Positions 1 to 8,447 of a stretch of DNA of 64,000 bases are shown piece after piece (positions within the stretch are counted from its first letter, which is position 1; each line of letters starts with the position of its first letter). The position numbers were made by a program, and so were the translations under genes. The notes beneath the pieces are model-generated. The model did no database searches and was not told where the DNA came from. It saw nothing but the letters and a program-made list of their open reading frames with translations. Origin of the DNA: an uncultured Pelagibacteraceae bacterium (GTDB lineage: Bacteria; Pseudomonadota; Alphaproteobacteria; Pelagibacterales; Pelagibacteraceae); contig CACLEU010000002.1 of assembly GCA_902606075.1 (NCBI GenBank), positions 1-64,000 on the forward strand, given 5' to 3'.

Positions 1-1
1 T

Positions 2-115
2 ATGTATTCTAAAGAAATAATTAATTATAGTAATAATTTGTTAAATAATGACAAATTTATTAATTCAAAAGTTATTGATTTAAGGTTAAAAAATAGAATA
101 ATAAAATATGAGTAA
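2..115 (+). CDS. ftsQ: FtsQ cell-division protein, C-terminal fragment (cut by window edge)
   Basis: An open frame enters at the left edge and ends in TAA at 115, giving about 37 residues ending 'KVIDLRLKNRIIKYE'. FtsQ/DivIB proteins of Gram-negative bacteria usually end with such a 'vDLRl..R' strand, and the next genes (ftsA-like, lpxC) are the usual dcw neighbours. The frame overlaps the next ATG by 8 bases, which suggests translational coupling. FtsQ is a bitopic inner-membrane protein whose periplasmic part links FtsB/FtsL to the divisome. Only the C-terminal beta strand is visible, so the call rests on the motif plus synteny. Confidence 0.7.
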   Translation: MYSKEIINYSNNLLNNDKFINSKVIDLRLKNRIIKYE

Positions 116-818
116 TTCTAGAAATGGAGATTTTTATTTTGGTATATCAAATAGTAAAATATATATATGTTTCTTTGAATATGGAAAAAATAATTTTAAA
201 AATTCAATAGACTTTGAAATTCCAGATACAATCAATAATGATTTAAATTTTAAAATAATTTTGGATCTACTTAAAGACAACATAAGAAAACTTGAGAAAA
301 GTTTAGGTTTCTTTTTAACAACTGGAAATGTATCAATCGATTCAGAAACTTATCAAAGTTTTTTATTTAGCATTAAAAACGTATTTGATGAAAAAAGATT
401 AGACGAAACTGTTATTACTAATTTAGTTCAAGGTGGGATACAATACTTTAATAATTATAATAAAAAATTATCAATAATTCATATTATAATAAATAAATAC
501 ATCGTTGATGGCAAAGAGTATAATCTTTTACCATATGACATAAAGTTCAAAAAGATTATCTTGGAAATAGAATTTATATGTTTAGATAAAAACCTGATAA
601 ATAAAGTGAAAAACTTATTCAGAGAATGCAAAATTAATATAAACAAAATAGTTTCTTTTGAATATTCAAAAAAATTCTTAAATGATGAAGAAGACCCAAA
701 TATGTGTCTATCAGCAAAAAAAGTAATAAATGGTGTTAATAAGTCAGAGTTACAAATACAAGAGAACCCCCAAGCAAAAATGAGTATATTTGATAGAATA
801 TTTAACTTTTTTGACTAG
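108..818 (+). CDS. ftsA: Shortened FtsA-like division protein (SHS2 domain plus C-terminal amphipathic helix)
   Basis: The 236-residue protein is FtsA-like but only a little over half the usual length of roughly 410-420 residues. Residues 9-25 ('FYFGISNSKIYICFFE') fit the first FtsA strand pair. Residues about 115-195 follow the FtsA 1C/SHS2 region: a 'YIVDGKEY..LPYDI' segment, a strand, a helix, then 'ECKININKIVSFEYSKKFLNDEED', which parallels the place where E. coli FtsA returns to domain 1A. There the protein jumps to a short linker and a C-terminal amphipathic helix ('MSIFDRIFNFFD') like the FtsA membrane anchor. The second half of 1A and all of 2A/2B, including the DIGGGT-type phosphate loop, are missing. 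The frame is uninterrupted, so this looks like an internal deletion kept as a gene rather than simple decay. Family assignment is inferred from motif order and from its place between ftsQ and lpxC. Confidence 0.62.
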   Translation: MSNSRNGDFYFGISNSKIYICFFEYGKNNFKNSIDFEIPDTINNDLNFKIILDLLKDNIRKLEKSLGFFLTTGNVSIDSETYQSFLFSIKNVFDEKRLDETVITNLVQGGIQYFNNYNKKLSIIHIIINKYIVDGKEYNLLPYDIKFKKIILEIEFICLDKNLINKVKNLFRECKININKIVSFEYSKKFLNDEEDPNMCLSAKKVINGVNKSELQIQENPQAKMSIFDRIFNFFD

Positions 819-884
819 TTAACTGTATTCTTTTGTAACAATACTTGTTTTTCCCCTCATGAAGCAAACATTTATAAGTATTTA

Positions 885-1805
885 ATGTCCGTATTAAATC
901 AAAAAACTATTAAAAATAATTTAAAATTTGAGGGAATAGGACTTCATACTGGAAAAAAAGTTACAATGAACTTATTTCCAGCTCCACCTAACTCTGGGAT
1001 CATCTTTAAAAGATCAGATTTAAAAAATAATAATTTAATTTACCCAAATGTATTTAACGTTTCAAGCGCATCTTACTGCACCAAAATAACTAACGAAAAC
1101 GGAGTGAGCGTTTCAACAGTCGAGCACCTCATGGCGGCACTTTGTGGATTAGGAGTTGATAATCTATTAATTGATCTAAATGAAGAAGAGTTACCAATCA
1201 TGGATGGCTCTGCAAAAAGTTTTGTCGATAGTATTCAAAATGCTGGTTTCAAAATTAGTGATCAACCTATAAGGATTATAAAAATCAATAAAAAAATTAC
1301 TTATTCTGAAGGAGAAAAATATATTAGTTTTGAACCTAATAAAATAAGCTTAGAAATAGATTTTGAGATTAAATATAAACAAAGCTCAATATTAAATCAG
1401 AGAAATATGAAAAATATATATATGGATGATTTAAAAGATATGTACGAGTCAAGAACGTTTTGTTTATTTGAAGATGTAGAAAAATTAAAAAAAATGGGTT
1501 TAGCACGTGGTGGTAGCTTGGACAATGCAATAGTTATTAGACAAAACGAGATACTTAATAAAGAAAAGTTAAGGAACTCCAATGAATTTGTAAATCATAA
1601 AATTTTAGATTGCTTAGGTGATATTTATATTGCTGGATATAAAATGGTTGGAAAAATAACTTCAAGTCAGGGTGGACACAATGTTACAAATTTAGGTTTA
1701 AGAAGTTTATTAGCTAATAACGAGAATTTTTCAATTATTGAAGTCAAAGAAAAAAATATACCACATTCATTTTTAGCAAAAAATCCTTTAAAATCTATAG
1801 CATAA
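885..1805 (+). CDS. lpxC: UDP-3-O-acyl-N-acetylglucosamine deacetylase LpxC
   Basis: LpxC catalyses the committed, zinc-dependent deacetylation step of lipid A synthesis in the cytoplasm. The 306-residue length is normal. The start reads into 'FEGIGLHTGKKVTMNL', a hallmark of the family. Visible zinc-site and catalytic segments are 'VEHLMAALCGLGVDN', 'NHKILDCLGDIYIAG' (His and Asp) and 'SQGGHNVTN' near the C terminus. It sits 66 bases after the ftsA-like gene and 41 bases before bamD. The normal alphaproteobacterial neighbour ftsZ is not in the gap. The 61-residue minus-strand ORF inside it is a shadow. Confidence 0.96.
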   Translation: MSVLNQKTIKNNLKFEGIGLHTGKKVTMNLFPAPPNSGIIFKRSDLKNNNLIYPNVFNVSSASYCTKITNENGVSVSTVEHLMAALCGLGVDNLLIDLNEEELPIMDGSAKSFVDSIQNAGFKISDQPIRIIKINKKITYSEGEKYISFEPNKISLEIDFEIKYKQSSILNQRNMKNIYMDDLKDMYESRTFCLFEDVEKLKKMGLARGGSLDNAIVIRQNEILNKEKLRNSNEFVNHKILDCLGDIYIAGYKMVGKITSSQGGHNVTNLGLRSLLANNENFSIIEVKEKNIPHSFLAKNPLKSIA

Positions 1806-1846
1806 ATACTTAAGCTTTTTTATTTATCTGTTAATAATTATTAATA

Positions 1847-2677
1847 ATGAAAACTTTTATAAATTTTTTTTTAATTTTTTTGATATCAATATTTTTGTCG
1901 TGTTCAAAAGAAGAAAAAGTTTCATTAGTTAAAGAAAAAAATATTGAAACTCAAATGATTGAGGCCTTCGAGGAAGGTTACATAGAACTGGAAAATGGAG
2001 ACGTGTTATTTGCTGCAAAAAAATTTAATGAGGCAGAACTTTTGTATCCACAATCTGAGTGGGCACCTAAGGCTGCGCTTATGGCAGCCTACTCATATTA
2101 TTCTCAAGATTATTATTATGATGCAGAATATGAACTTAATCGATTTTTAAAGGTCTATCCCAATGAAAAAAATATCCCATACGCTCACTACTTATTAGCA
2201 ATGGTTTATTATGAAAAAATTGTTGATGAAAAAAAAGATTTAAAGCCTTTAGTAATGGCTGAAAAAAAATTCAAATTTATTCAAGAAAATTATCCAAACA
2301 CAGATTTTGCTTTAGACTCTTCATACAAGTTAGATTTGATAGAAGACTATCTTGCATCTAAAGAAATGTATATTGGCATTCACTATATGAATAAGAAAAA
2401 ATGGATTGCTGCAATTAATCGTTTTAAAAATGTCGTTAACAATTATGAAGAAACATCATTTATAGACGAAGCCCTTCACAGGTTGGTAGAAATACATTAT
2501 ACGCTCGGTTTAATCGAGGAGTCCCAAAAATACGCATCATTATTGGGATATAACTATAAATCCAGTGAATGGTATTCAAAAAGTTATAAAATTTTTAATA
2601 AAAACTATAAATCAAAATTAGAAATCAAAAAAGAAAAAGAGGGAATTTTTCAAAAATTTAAAAAACTTCTTTATTAA
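1847..2677 (+). CDS. bamD: Outer-membrane assembly lipoprotein BamD (ComL)
   Basis: BamD is an essential lipoprotein of the BAM complex that inserts beta-barrel proteins into the outer membrane. The 276-residue protein starts with a signal peptide ending in a lipobox ('ISIFLSC'), so Cys-19 would be acylated. It then shows TPR-like helical repeats, including 'AKKFNEAELLYPQSEWAPKAALMAAYSYYSQDYYYDAE' in outline (conserved 'YP.s.wA..A' pattern) and a later 'WIAAINRFKNVVNNYEET' repeat. Its place between lpxC and ligA is the usual alphaproteobacterial order, except that recN is missing between bamD and ligA. The stop TAA directly abuts the ligA ATG. Confidence 0.93.
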   Translation: MKTFINFFLIFLISIFLSCSKEEKVSLVKEKNIETQMIEAFEEGYIELENGDVLFAAKKFNEAELLYPQSEWAPKAALMAAYSYYSQDYYYDAEYELNRFLKVYPNEKNIPYAHYLLAMVYYEKIVDEKKDLKPLVMAEKKFKFIQENYPNTDFALDSSYKLDLIEDYLASKEMYIGIHYMNKKKWIAAINRFKNVVNNYEETSFIDEALHRLVEIHYTLGLIEESQKYASLLGYNYKSSEWYSKSYKIFNKNYKSKLEIKKEKEGIFQKFKKLLY

Positions 2678-4702
2678 ATGAAAGACTCATTATCAAAAGA
2701 ATACCGTAAAAAATTGAGTTTATTGGAAAAATATAATAAGTTTTATTATCAAAATCAAAAACCCTTAGTTTCAGATAAAAAATATGATGAATTAAAAAGT
2801 GAAATTTTAGAACTAGAAAGTAATTATGGTTTCAATGATTTAAAATCACCTAATGTTAAAGTTGGATACAAACCCTCAAAAAAATTTGAGAAATTTAAAC
2901 ACAAAGTTAAAATGTTATCATTATCAAATGCATTTAACGAAGAAGATTTAATAAATTTCCAAAAAAAAAACATTAACTTTTTAGCATTTGATAAGAATTA
3001 TGAATTTGAATATAACGCAGAGCCTAAAATTGATGGTATCTCTGCCTCTCTAAATTATAAAAATGGTAAGTTAATCAAGGGTCTTTCCAGAGGTGATGGT
3101 GATGAGGGTGAAGATATAACTGAAAATTTGAAAACTATTAAAGATATTCCATTGAATATTTCATATAAAGATTTTCCTGACGAAATAGATATTAGAGGTG
3201 AGGTCTTTATAGAAACTAATGATTTTAAAAAAATTGAAAAAGATTTTGCAAATCCGAGAAATGCTGCATCTGGGTCTCTAAGGCAAAAAGATCCTAAAAA
3301 AACGGAACTAATACCTCTAAAATTTATTGCTTACACTTTTGGTTATAATTCAAACATGAAAGAAAGCAAACAAAGTGATTTTATCAAAAATCTAGATAAG
3401 TGGGGTTTTAAAATTTCTGCGTTAAATAAAACAATTAAAGGAATAAATAATTTAGTTAAGTACCATTCTGATATAGAAAAAAAAAGATTTACTCTTAACT
3501 TTGATATTGATGGTATAGTTTACAAAGTCAACGAATTTAACTTGCAAAAAAGATTAGGTTTTATGGCCACTGCTCCTAGATGGGCTATTGCACATAAATT
3601 TTCAGCTAACTATTCTATAACCAAAATTATAGATATCGATATTCAGGTTGGAAGAACAGGAGCTTTAACGCCAGTAGCAAAAGTGAAACCAGTTAACATT
3701 GGTGGTGTAATGGTTTCTAACGCAACTCTACATAATGAAGATGAAATAAATAGAAAGGACGTAAGAATTGGTGACACTGTAAAAATTGAAAGAGCCGGGG
3801 ATGTTATACCTCATGTTATATCTGTAGATAAAAAATTAAGAACAACAAAATCACAAAAATATGTATTTCCAAATAAATGCCCTTCTTGTGGGTCAAAAAC
3901 AATAAAAGAGTATAATTCAACAACAAAAAAAATTGATGCAGTCAGAAGATGTAGTAATGAGGGTTTTGGATGTGAAAAAATTTCAATTGAAAAATTAAAA
4001 CATTTTGTTTCCAAAGATGCCTTAAATATCGAGGGTTTAGGCAAAAAAGTTGTTGAAAAATTTTGGGATTTAAAATTAATAAAATTTCCTGATGATATCT
4101 TTAATTTAAATTTTAAAAAAATTTCAGAGTTAGATGGATGGGGACCCCAATCGGTGGAAAATCTTGAAAAATCTGTAAATAAATCAAAAAAAATAAAGCT
4201 AGATAAATTTATTTATTCTCTTGGTATAAGGCATATAGGACAAGAAAATGCTAAATTGATATCTGAATTCTTAAAAAATTATTCAAACTTTATTAAGTTA
4301 AAAGATGAGCGTAAGATTGAAGAATTATCCAATATAGATGGCATTGGAGAAACACAAATTAATTCCTTAAAAATTTTTTTTAAGAACAAAACTAATCTAA
4401 ATGTGACTATGTCTTTGGGTAGAATTCTAATTTTTGAAAAAAATGTTATTAAAAAAATGGAGGGAGCATTTTCAAATAAAATATTAATGTTTACAGGAAA
4501 ATTAAATAATATTAGCAGAGCTGAAGCTAAATCAATTGTCGAAAATAACGGGGGAAAAATTGTAAGCAATGTGTCAAAAAAACTTGATTATTTAGTTGCT
4601 GGTGAAAAACCCACCTCAAGAAAAGTTAAAATGGCAAATGATTTAAAAGTTAAAATATTAAACCAAATAGACTTTGAAAAAATTTCAAAATTGGGACAAT
4701 AA
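2678..4702 (+). CDS. ligA: NAD-dependent DNA ligase LigA
   Basis: LigA seals nicks in duplex DNA using NAD+. At 674 residues it is full length. Domains in order are: N-terminal Ia region (residues ~1-70), adenylation domain with the active-site lysine in 'EPKIDGIS' and 'SRGDGDEGEDIT', OB fold ('VGRTGALTPVAKVKPV'), a four-cysteine zinc finger ('CPSCGS...CSNEGFGC'), helix-hairpin-helix repeats ('HIGQENAKL', 'IDGIGETQ'), and a C-terminal BRCT domain ('MFTGKLNNISRAEAK'). It starts with no gap after bamD. Its 3' end overlaps the convergent pepP-like gene by 18 bases. Confidence 0.97.
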   Translation: MKDSLSKEYRKKLSLLEKYNKFYYQNQKPLVSDKKYDELKSEILELESNYGFNDLKSPNVKVGYKPSKKFEKFKHKVKMLSLSNAFNEEDLINFQKKNINFLAFDKNYEFEYNAEPKIDGISASLNYKNGKLIKGLSRGDGDEGEDITENLKTIKDIPLNISYKDFPDEIDIRGEVFIETNDFKKIEKDFANPRNAASGSLRQKDPKKTELIPLKFIAYTFGYNSNMKESKQSDFIKNLDKWGFKISALNKTIKGINNLVKYHSDIEKKRFTLNFDIDGIVYKVNEFNLQKRLGFMATAPRWAIAHKFSANYSITKIIDIDIQVGRTGALTPVAKVKPVNIGGVMVSNATLHNEDEINRKDVRIGDTVKIERAGDVIPHVISVDKKLRTTKSQKYVFPNKCPSCGSKTIKEYNSTTKKIDAVRRCSNEGFGCEKISIEKLKHFVSKDALNIEGLGKKVVEKFWDLKLIKFPDDIFNLNFKKISELDGWGPQSVENLEKSVNKSKKIKLDKFIYSLGIRHIGQENAKLISEFLKNYSNFIKLKDERKIEELSNIDGIGETQINSLKIFFKNKTNLNVTMSLGRILIFEKNVIKKMEGAFSNKILMFTGKLNNISRAEAKSIVENNGGKIVSNVSKKLDYLVAGEKPTSRKVKMANDLKVKILNQIDFEKISKLGQ

Positions 4703-6376
4703 CCAAAATTTTTCATTATAATTTAAATATTTCTCTACATTTGAGTAAACTTCTAAATTATACCCAATTAAATAATCTTTTTCTTTTTTATTAAGAAGTT
4801 TAAAATTGATTAATTCTTTATCGAAAGGAACCATTGTTAAATTTTTAAAGCACATTTTATTTTGGAATTTTTTTACATAAATCATATTTTCTATTCTAAT
4901 ACCGAATTTATCTTTCTTATAATAACCAGGTTCATTGCTTATTACGTGGCCTGGTTTAAGTATTATTTTATAACCTTTTGAGATTGCAATAGGTCCTTCG
5001 TGCACATTAAGAAAATAACCTACGCCATGCCCTGTGCCATGGGGATAATCTAATCCATTTTTTTTAAGAAATTTTCGAGCTAGATTATCTATCAAGTGAG
5101 CACTTTTTAATTTGTTTAAATTTGAATTAGCAACAGCAATATGACCCTTTAAAACATACGTAAATATATTTTTAATCTTTTTTGTTTGCTTTCCTAGACT
5201 AATTGTTCTTGTAATATCAGTAGTTCCATATTTATATTGACCACCCGAGTCACATAAAAAAATATCATTTTTTTTTATAATTCTATTAGAACTTTTATTT
5301 GCTCTATAATGTATAATTGCACCATTTGGCCCTGATGCAGCAATTGTATTAAAGCTTGGAAATAAATAATTTTTATTTTTCCTCCTAAAAAAATTTAATT
5401 TTTTTTCAGCATCCAATTCAGAGAGTTTTTTTTTGTAATTCTTAATCCAATACAAAAACTTTATTACCGCTACACCATCTAAAATATGTGTTTTTATAAA
5501 ATTTTTTATTTCAATATCATTTTTTATTGATTTCAAATTATAAATAGGATCATTTTTATCTGATATATAAATTTTATTTTTGAGTATATTTCTGTAAGCT
5601 AAAGAACAACTCAATCGATCTAAAATAATCTTTTTAGATACAAAATCTTTTAAAAAAATATTTATTTTATTTTCATCAATTAACTTTCCTTTTAATAAAT
5701 TCCTTTTTATTGATAAATTTTGTATTTTTGATTTGTTTGCAAACAAATATATTTCACCATTATTTTTTAAAATCATCCTACAGTTAGGAATTGGACTGTG
5801 TGGACTATCTTTACCCCTTAAATTTAATAGCCAGGCAACGTTTTCGGGAGCTGTAATAAAAAGACAGTCTGCTTTGTCTTCACGAAGATATTTCAAAACT
5901 TTATTAATCTTAGATTTTGAACTTTCCCCTGAAATGTGATCTTTTATAAAATAAAATTTATTATTAATTTTTCTTGATTTTTTCTTAATTATCAAATCTT
6001 CGTAAATTGGTACAAGTGTAAAGTAACTTTTAAAATATCTCGTTAAAGTCAAACTTGTAAAGCAATATGGATTATAGCCTATTCTGATTTTATGTTTTAG
6101 TACTTTCCATGGTAGTTTTTTATGAATCTCAACGATATCAAAGTTATTACCAGACTGAGATTTTGCTTGAATTGTATACCTTCCGTCTACAAATAGATAA
6201 TTTTTGTTTCCCAAAATTATTGCTAGACCAGCAGATCCATCAAAATTAGATATAAACTTTAGTCTATCAGGTGAAGAATATTCATTAAAATAGGAGTCGT
6301 TTTTAGGGACAATATAGCCATCTATATTATAAATATTAAATTTAAGTCTCAACTTTTTAATTTTAGTGGAGATCAT
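4685..6376 (-). CDS. pepP: Xaa-Pro aminopeptidase, M24B family (long, XPNPEP1/AMPP-like form)
   Basis: This M24 metallopeptidase removes N-terminal residues preceding proline. At 563 residues it matches the long three-domain form (two creatinase-like N-terminal domains followed by the pita-bread catalytic domain). The five metal ligands are all visible: 'CDSGGQYKYGTTDITRT' (two Asp), 'HGTGHGVGYFLNVHE' (His), 'SNEPGYY' (Glu) and 'GIRIENM' (Glu). It overlaps the upstream uvrD stop in an ATGA arrangement, so the two are probably co-translated. No signal peptide is seen, so it is likely cytoplasmic. The gene symbol is used in the broad family sense. Confidence 0.9.
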   Translation of the reverse strand: MISTKIKKLRLKFNIYNIDGYIVPKNDSYFNEYSSPDRLKFISNFDGSAGLAIILGNKNYLFVDGRYTIQAKSQSGNNFDIVEIHKKLPWKVLKHKIRIGYNPYCFTSLTLTRYFKSYFTLVPIYEDLIIKKKSRKINNKFYFIKDHISGESSKSKINKVLKYLREDKADCLFITAPENVAWLLNLRGKDSPHSPIPNCRMILKNNGEIYLFANKSKIQNLSIKRNLLKGKLIDENKINIFLKDFVSKKIILDRLSCSLAYRNILKNKIYISDKNDPIYNLKSIKNDIEIKNFIKTHILDGVAVIKFLYWIKNYKKKLSELDAEKKLNFFRRKNKNYLFPSFNTIAASGPNGAIIHYRANKSSNRIIKKNDIFLCDSGGQYKYGTTDITRTISLGKQTKKIKNIFTYVLKGHIAVANSNLNKLKSAHLIDNLARKFLKKNGLDYPHGTGHGVGYFLNVHEGPIAISKGYKIILKPGHVISNEPGYYKKDKFGIRIENMIYVKKFQNKMCFKNLTMVPFDKELINFKLLNKKEKDYLIGYNLEVYSNVEKYLNYNEKFWLLSQF

Positions 6377-8406
6377 TTTAGTCGTTTTTGGTATCTCAAC
6401 CAGCCAGGGCTTCTGTAAACATTTTCATCATTTTCTAAATCTTGATTAAATTCAAAAATTTCTTCCTCGTCTCTATCAAAATTGTTGATTCTATTTGTAT
6501 ATTTTTCAGGAAGTTCATCTACAAATCTAGAAGAAATACTGTCTATCCAATCTCCCTGATAAAATCTATTAAGTGAAAATGAAATATATACCTCGTGTTT
6601 AGCTCTAGTAATTCCAACATAAGCAAGTCTTCTTTCCTCTTCAAGGCCTTGTTGTCCCTTTTCATCAATTGATTTTTGGTGAGGGAATAAACCTTCCTCC
6701 CAACCTGGAAGGAAAACCGTATCAAATTCTAGCCCTTTAGAAGCATGCATTGTCATCAAATTAACTTTTTCTCCTTCCCAATCATTGTCAGTTGATGTTG
6801 CAAGAGAAACATGTTCTAAAAAACTTTCTAAATTATCAAACTCTTTCATTGCATTTATAAGCTCCTTTATATTTTCTAGTCTATTTTCGTTTTCTAAATC
6901 TTTCTTGTTTTTTAATGATAATGAATAACCAGACTCATCTAGTATTATCTGTAATAGCTTTATGTGATCAATTTTTTTATTAAAATAATCATTTCTCCAT
7001 TTTTCTAAGAAATTTAAAAAATTAAACAAACCAACTTTTGTTTTGGGTTTAATCTTATTTAAATCAATCAACTTCTTTGAGGATTTTTCAAGGGATAACC
7101 CATTTTTTTTTGCGTACTCACTTATCATTTTAAAAGAGGTATTGCCTATAGATCTTTTCGGGACATTTACTATTCTTTCAAAAGCTAAGTCATCTTTGTT
7201 TTGGTAAACAATTCTAAGATAGGCAATACAATCTTTAATTTCCGTACGTTCATAAAATTTAACACCACCTAATATTCTATAAGGCAATCCAATTTTAAGA
7301 AATCTTTCTTCGAATTCTCTTGTTTGGAAAATTGCCCTAACTAATATAGCAACATTGTTTAAATTATATTTTTTTGAAATCTCATTTTCGAGTTTTTTTG
7401 AAATATTTGTTGCCTCGTCTTTTCCATTTTTAAAGCAATTAAGATTTATCAATTCCCCTTCATTTTGATTTGATTTGAGTTTTTTACCTAATCTATTTTC
7501 ATTGTTCGATATTAGCTCTGACGCAACATTAAGAATATTTTGAGAAGATCTATAATTTTCCTCAAGTTTAATAATTTTTGTATCTTTATATATTTTGTCA
7601 AATTCTAAAAAATTTTTAATTTCTGCACCTCTCCAACTATAGATAGATTGATCATCATCGCCTACACAACAAATATTATCATGAGTTTTCGTTAAAAGTT
7701 TTAACCATTTACTTTGTATAAAATTTGTATCCTGATACTCATCAACTAAAATATACTTAAAGGTTTTAGAGTACATTTCATTTATATCAAGATTGTTTTC
7801 AAAAATAGACACACAGTGTAAAATTAAATCACCAAAATCACATACATTTAAATCTGTAAGTTTTGCTTGATAAATTCTATAAATTCTCAATAAATTTTTT
7901 TCGAGATTTTCACTCTTTTTCAAAATAACATCATTTGGGTACCACCCAAGGTTCTTCCATTTATTAATTAAGGATATTATAAAATTAGGTGAAATTTTTT
8001 TTATATCAATATTTTCCGCATTACATATTGATTTTATTAGTCTTGATTGATCATCTTGATCTATAATTGTAAAACTCTGAGTTAAATTTACAGCCTTAGC
8101 ATGTCTTCTGAGAATTTTTGCACAAATTGAATGAAAAGTTCCTAACCAGGGTAGCCCCACCTCCGTGTTGTTAATAATTTTGATAACTCGATTTTGCATC
8201 TCTCTAGCAGCCTTATTTGTAAAAGTTACCGATAATATCTGATTGGGGAAAGCTTTATTGCTTTTTAAAATATGCGCTATCCTTGCGGTAAGAACTTTGG
8301 TTTTCCCAGATCCTGCACCCGCAACAATTAAAAGAGGTCCTGAGATATTCAAAACAGCTTCTTTTTGAGACTCATTTAAACTATCTAAATATTCAAGATT
8401 TGGCAT
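6373..8406 (-). CDS. uvrD: ATP-dependent DNA helicase UvrD/PcrA (superfamily 1)
   Basis: A 3'-5' SF1A helicase acting in nucleotide-excision and mismatch repair. The 677-residue protein shows motif I 'GAGSGKTKVLTARIA', motif II 'LVDEYQDTN', motif III 'GDDDQSIYSWRGAE', motif IV 'LEENYRSSQNIL', motif V 'TMHASKGLEFDTVFLPG' and motif VI 'RRLAYVGITRAK'. It is somewhat shorter than E. coli UvrD (720 residues), mainly in the C-terminal tail. The start is 41 bases from the divergent AsmA-like gene, so the promoters must share a very small region. Its stop overlaps the pepP-like start (ATGA). Confidence 0.95.
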   Translation of the reverse strand: MPNLEYLDSLNESQKEAVLNISGPLLIVAGAGSGKTKVLTARIAHILKSNKAFPNQILSVTFTNKAAREMQNRVIKIINNTEVGLPWLGTFHSICAKILRRHAKAVNLTQSFTIIDQDDQSRLIKSICNAENIDIKKISPNFIISLINKWKNLGWYPNDVILKKSENLEKNLLRIYRIYQAKLTDLNVCDFGDLILHCVSIFENNLDINEMYSKTFKYILVDEYQDTNFIQSKWLKLLTKTHDNICCVGDDDQSIYSWRGAEIKNFLEFDKIYKDTKIIKLEENYRSSQNILNVASELISNNENRLGKKLKSNQNEGELINLNCFKNGKDEATNISKKLENEISKKYNLNNVAILVRAIFQTREFEERFLKIGLPYRILGGVKFYERTEIKDCIAYLRIVYQNKDDLAFERIVNVPKRSIGNTSFKMISEYAKKNGLSLEKSSKKLIDLNKIKPKTKVGLFNFLNFLEKWRNDYFNKKIDHIKLLQIILDESGYSLSLKNKKDLENENRLENIKELINAMKEFDNLESFLEHVSLATSTDNDWEGEKVNLMTMHASKGLEFDTVFLPGWEEGLFPHQKSIDEKGQQGLEEERRLAYVGITRAKHEVYISFSLNRFYQGDWIDSISSRFVDELPEKYTNRINNFDRDEEEIFEFNQDLENDENVYRSPGWLRYQKRLK

Positions 8407-8447
8407 TTTAATTAATAATTAAACTAATATAAATCATTTAACACATT

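Noticed and set aside
840-884. Possible ftsZ remnant before lpxC
   Set aside because: I see no tubulin-like motif in the 66-base gap; nothing supports a remnant.
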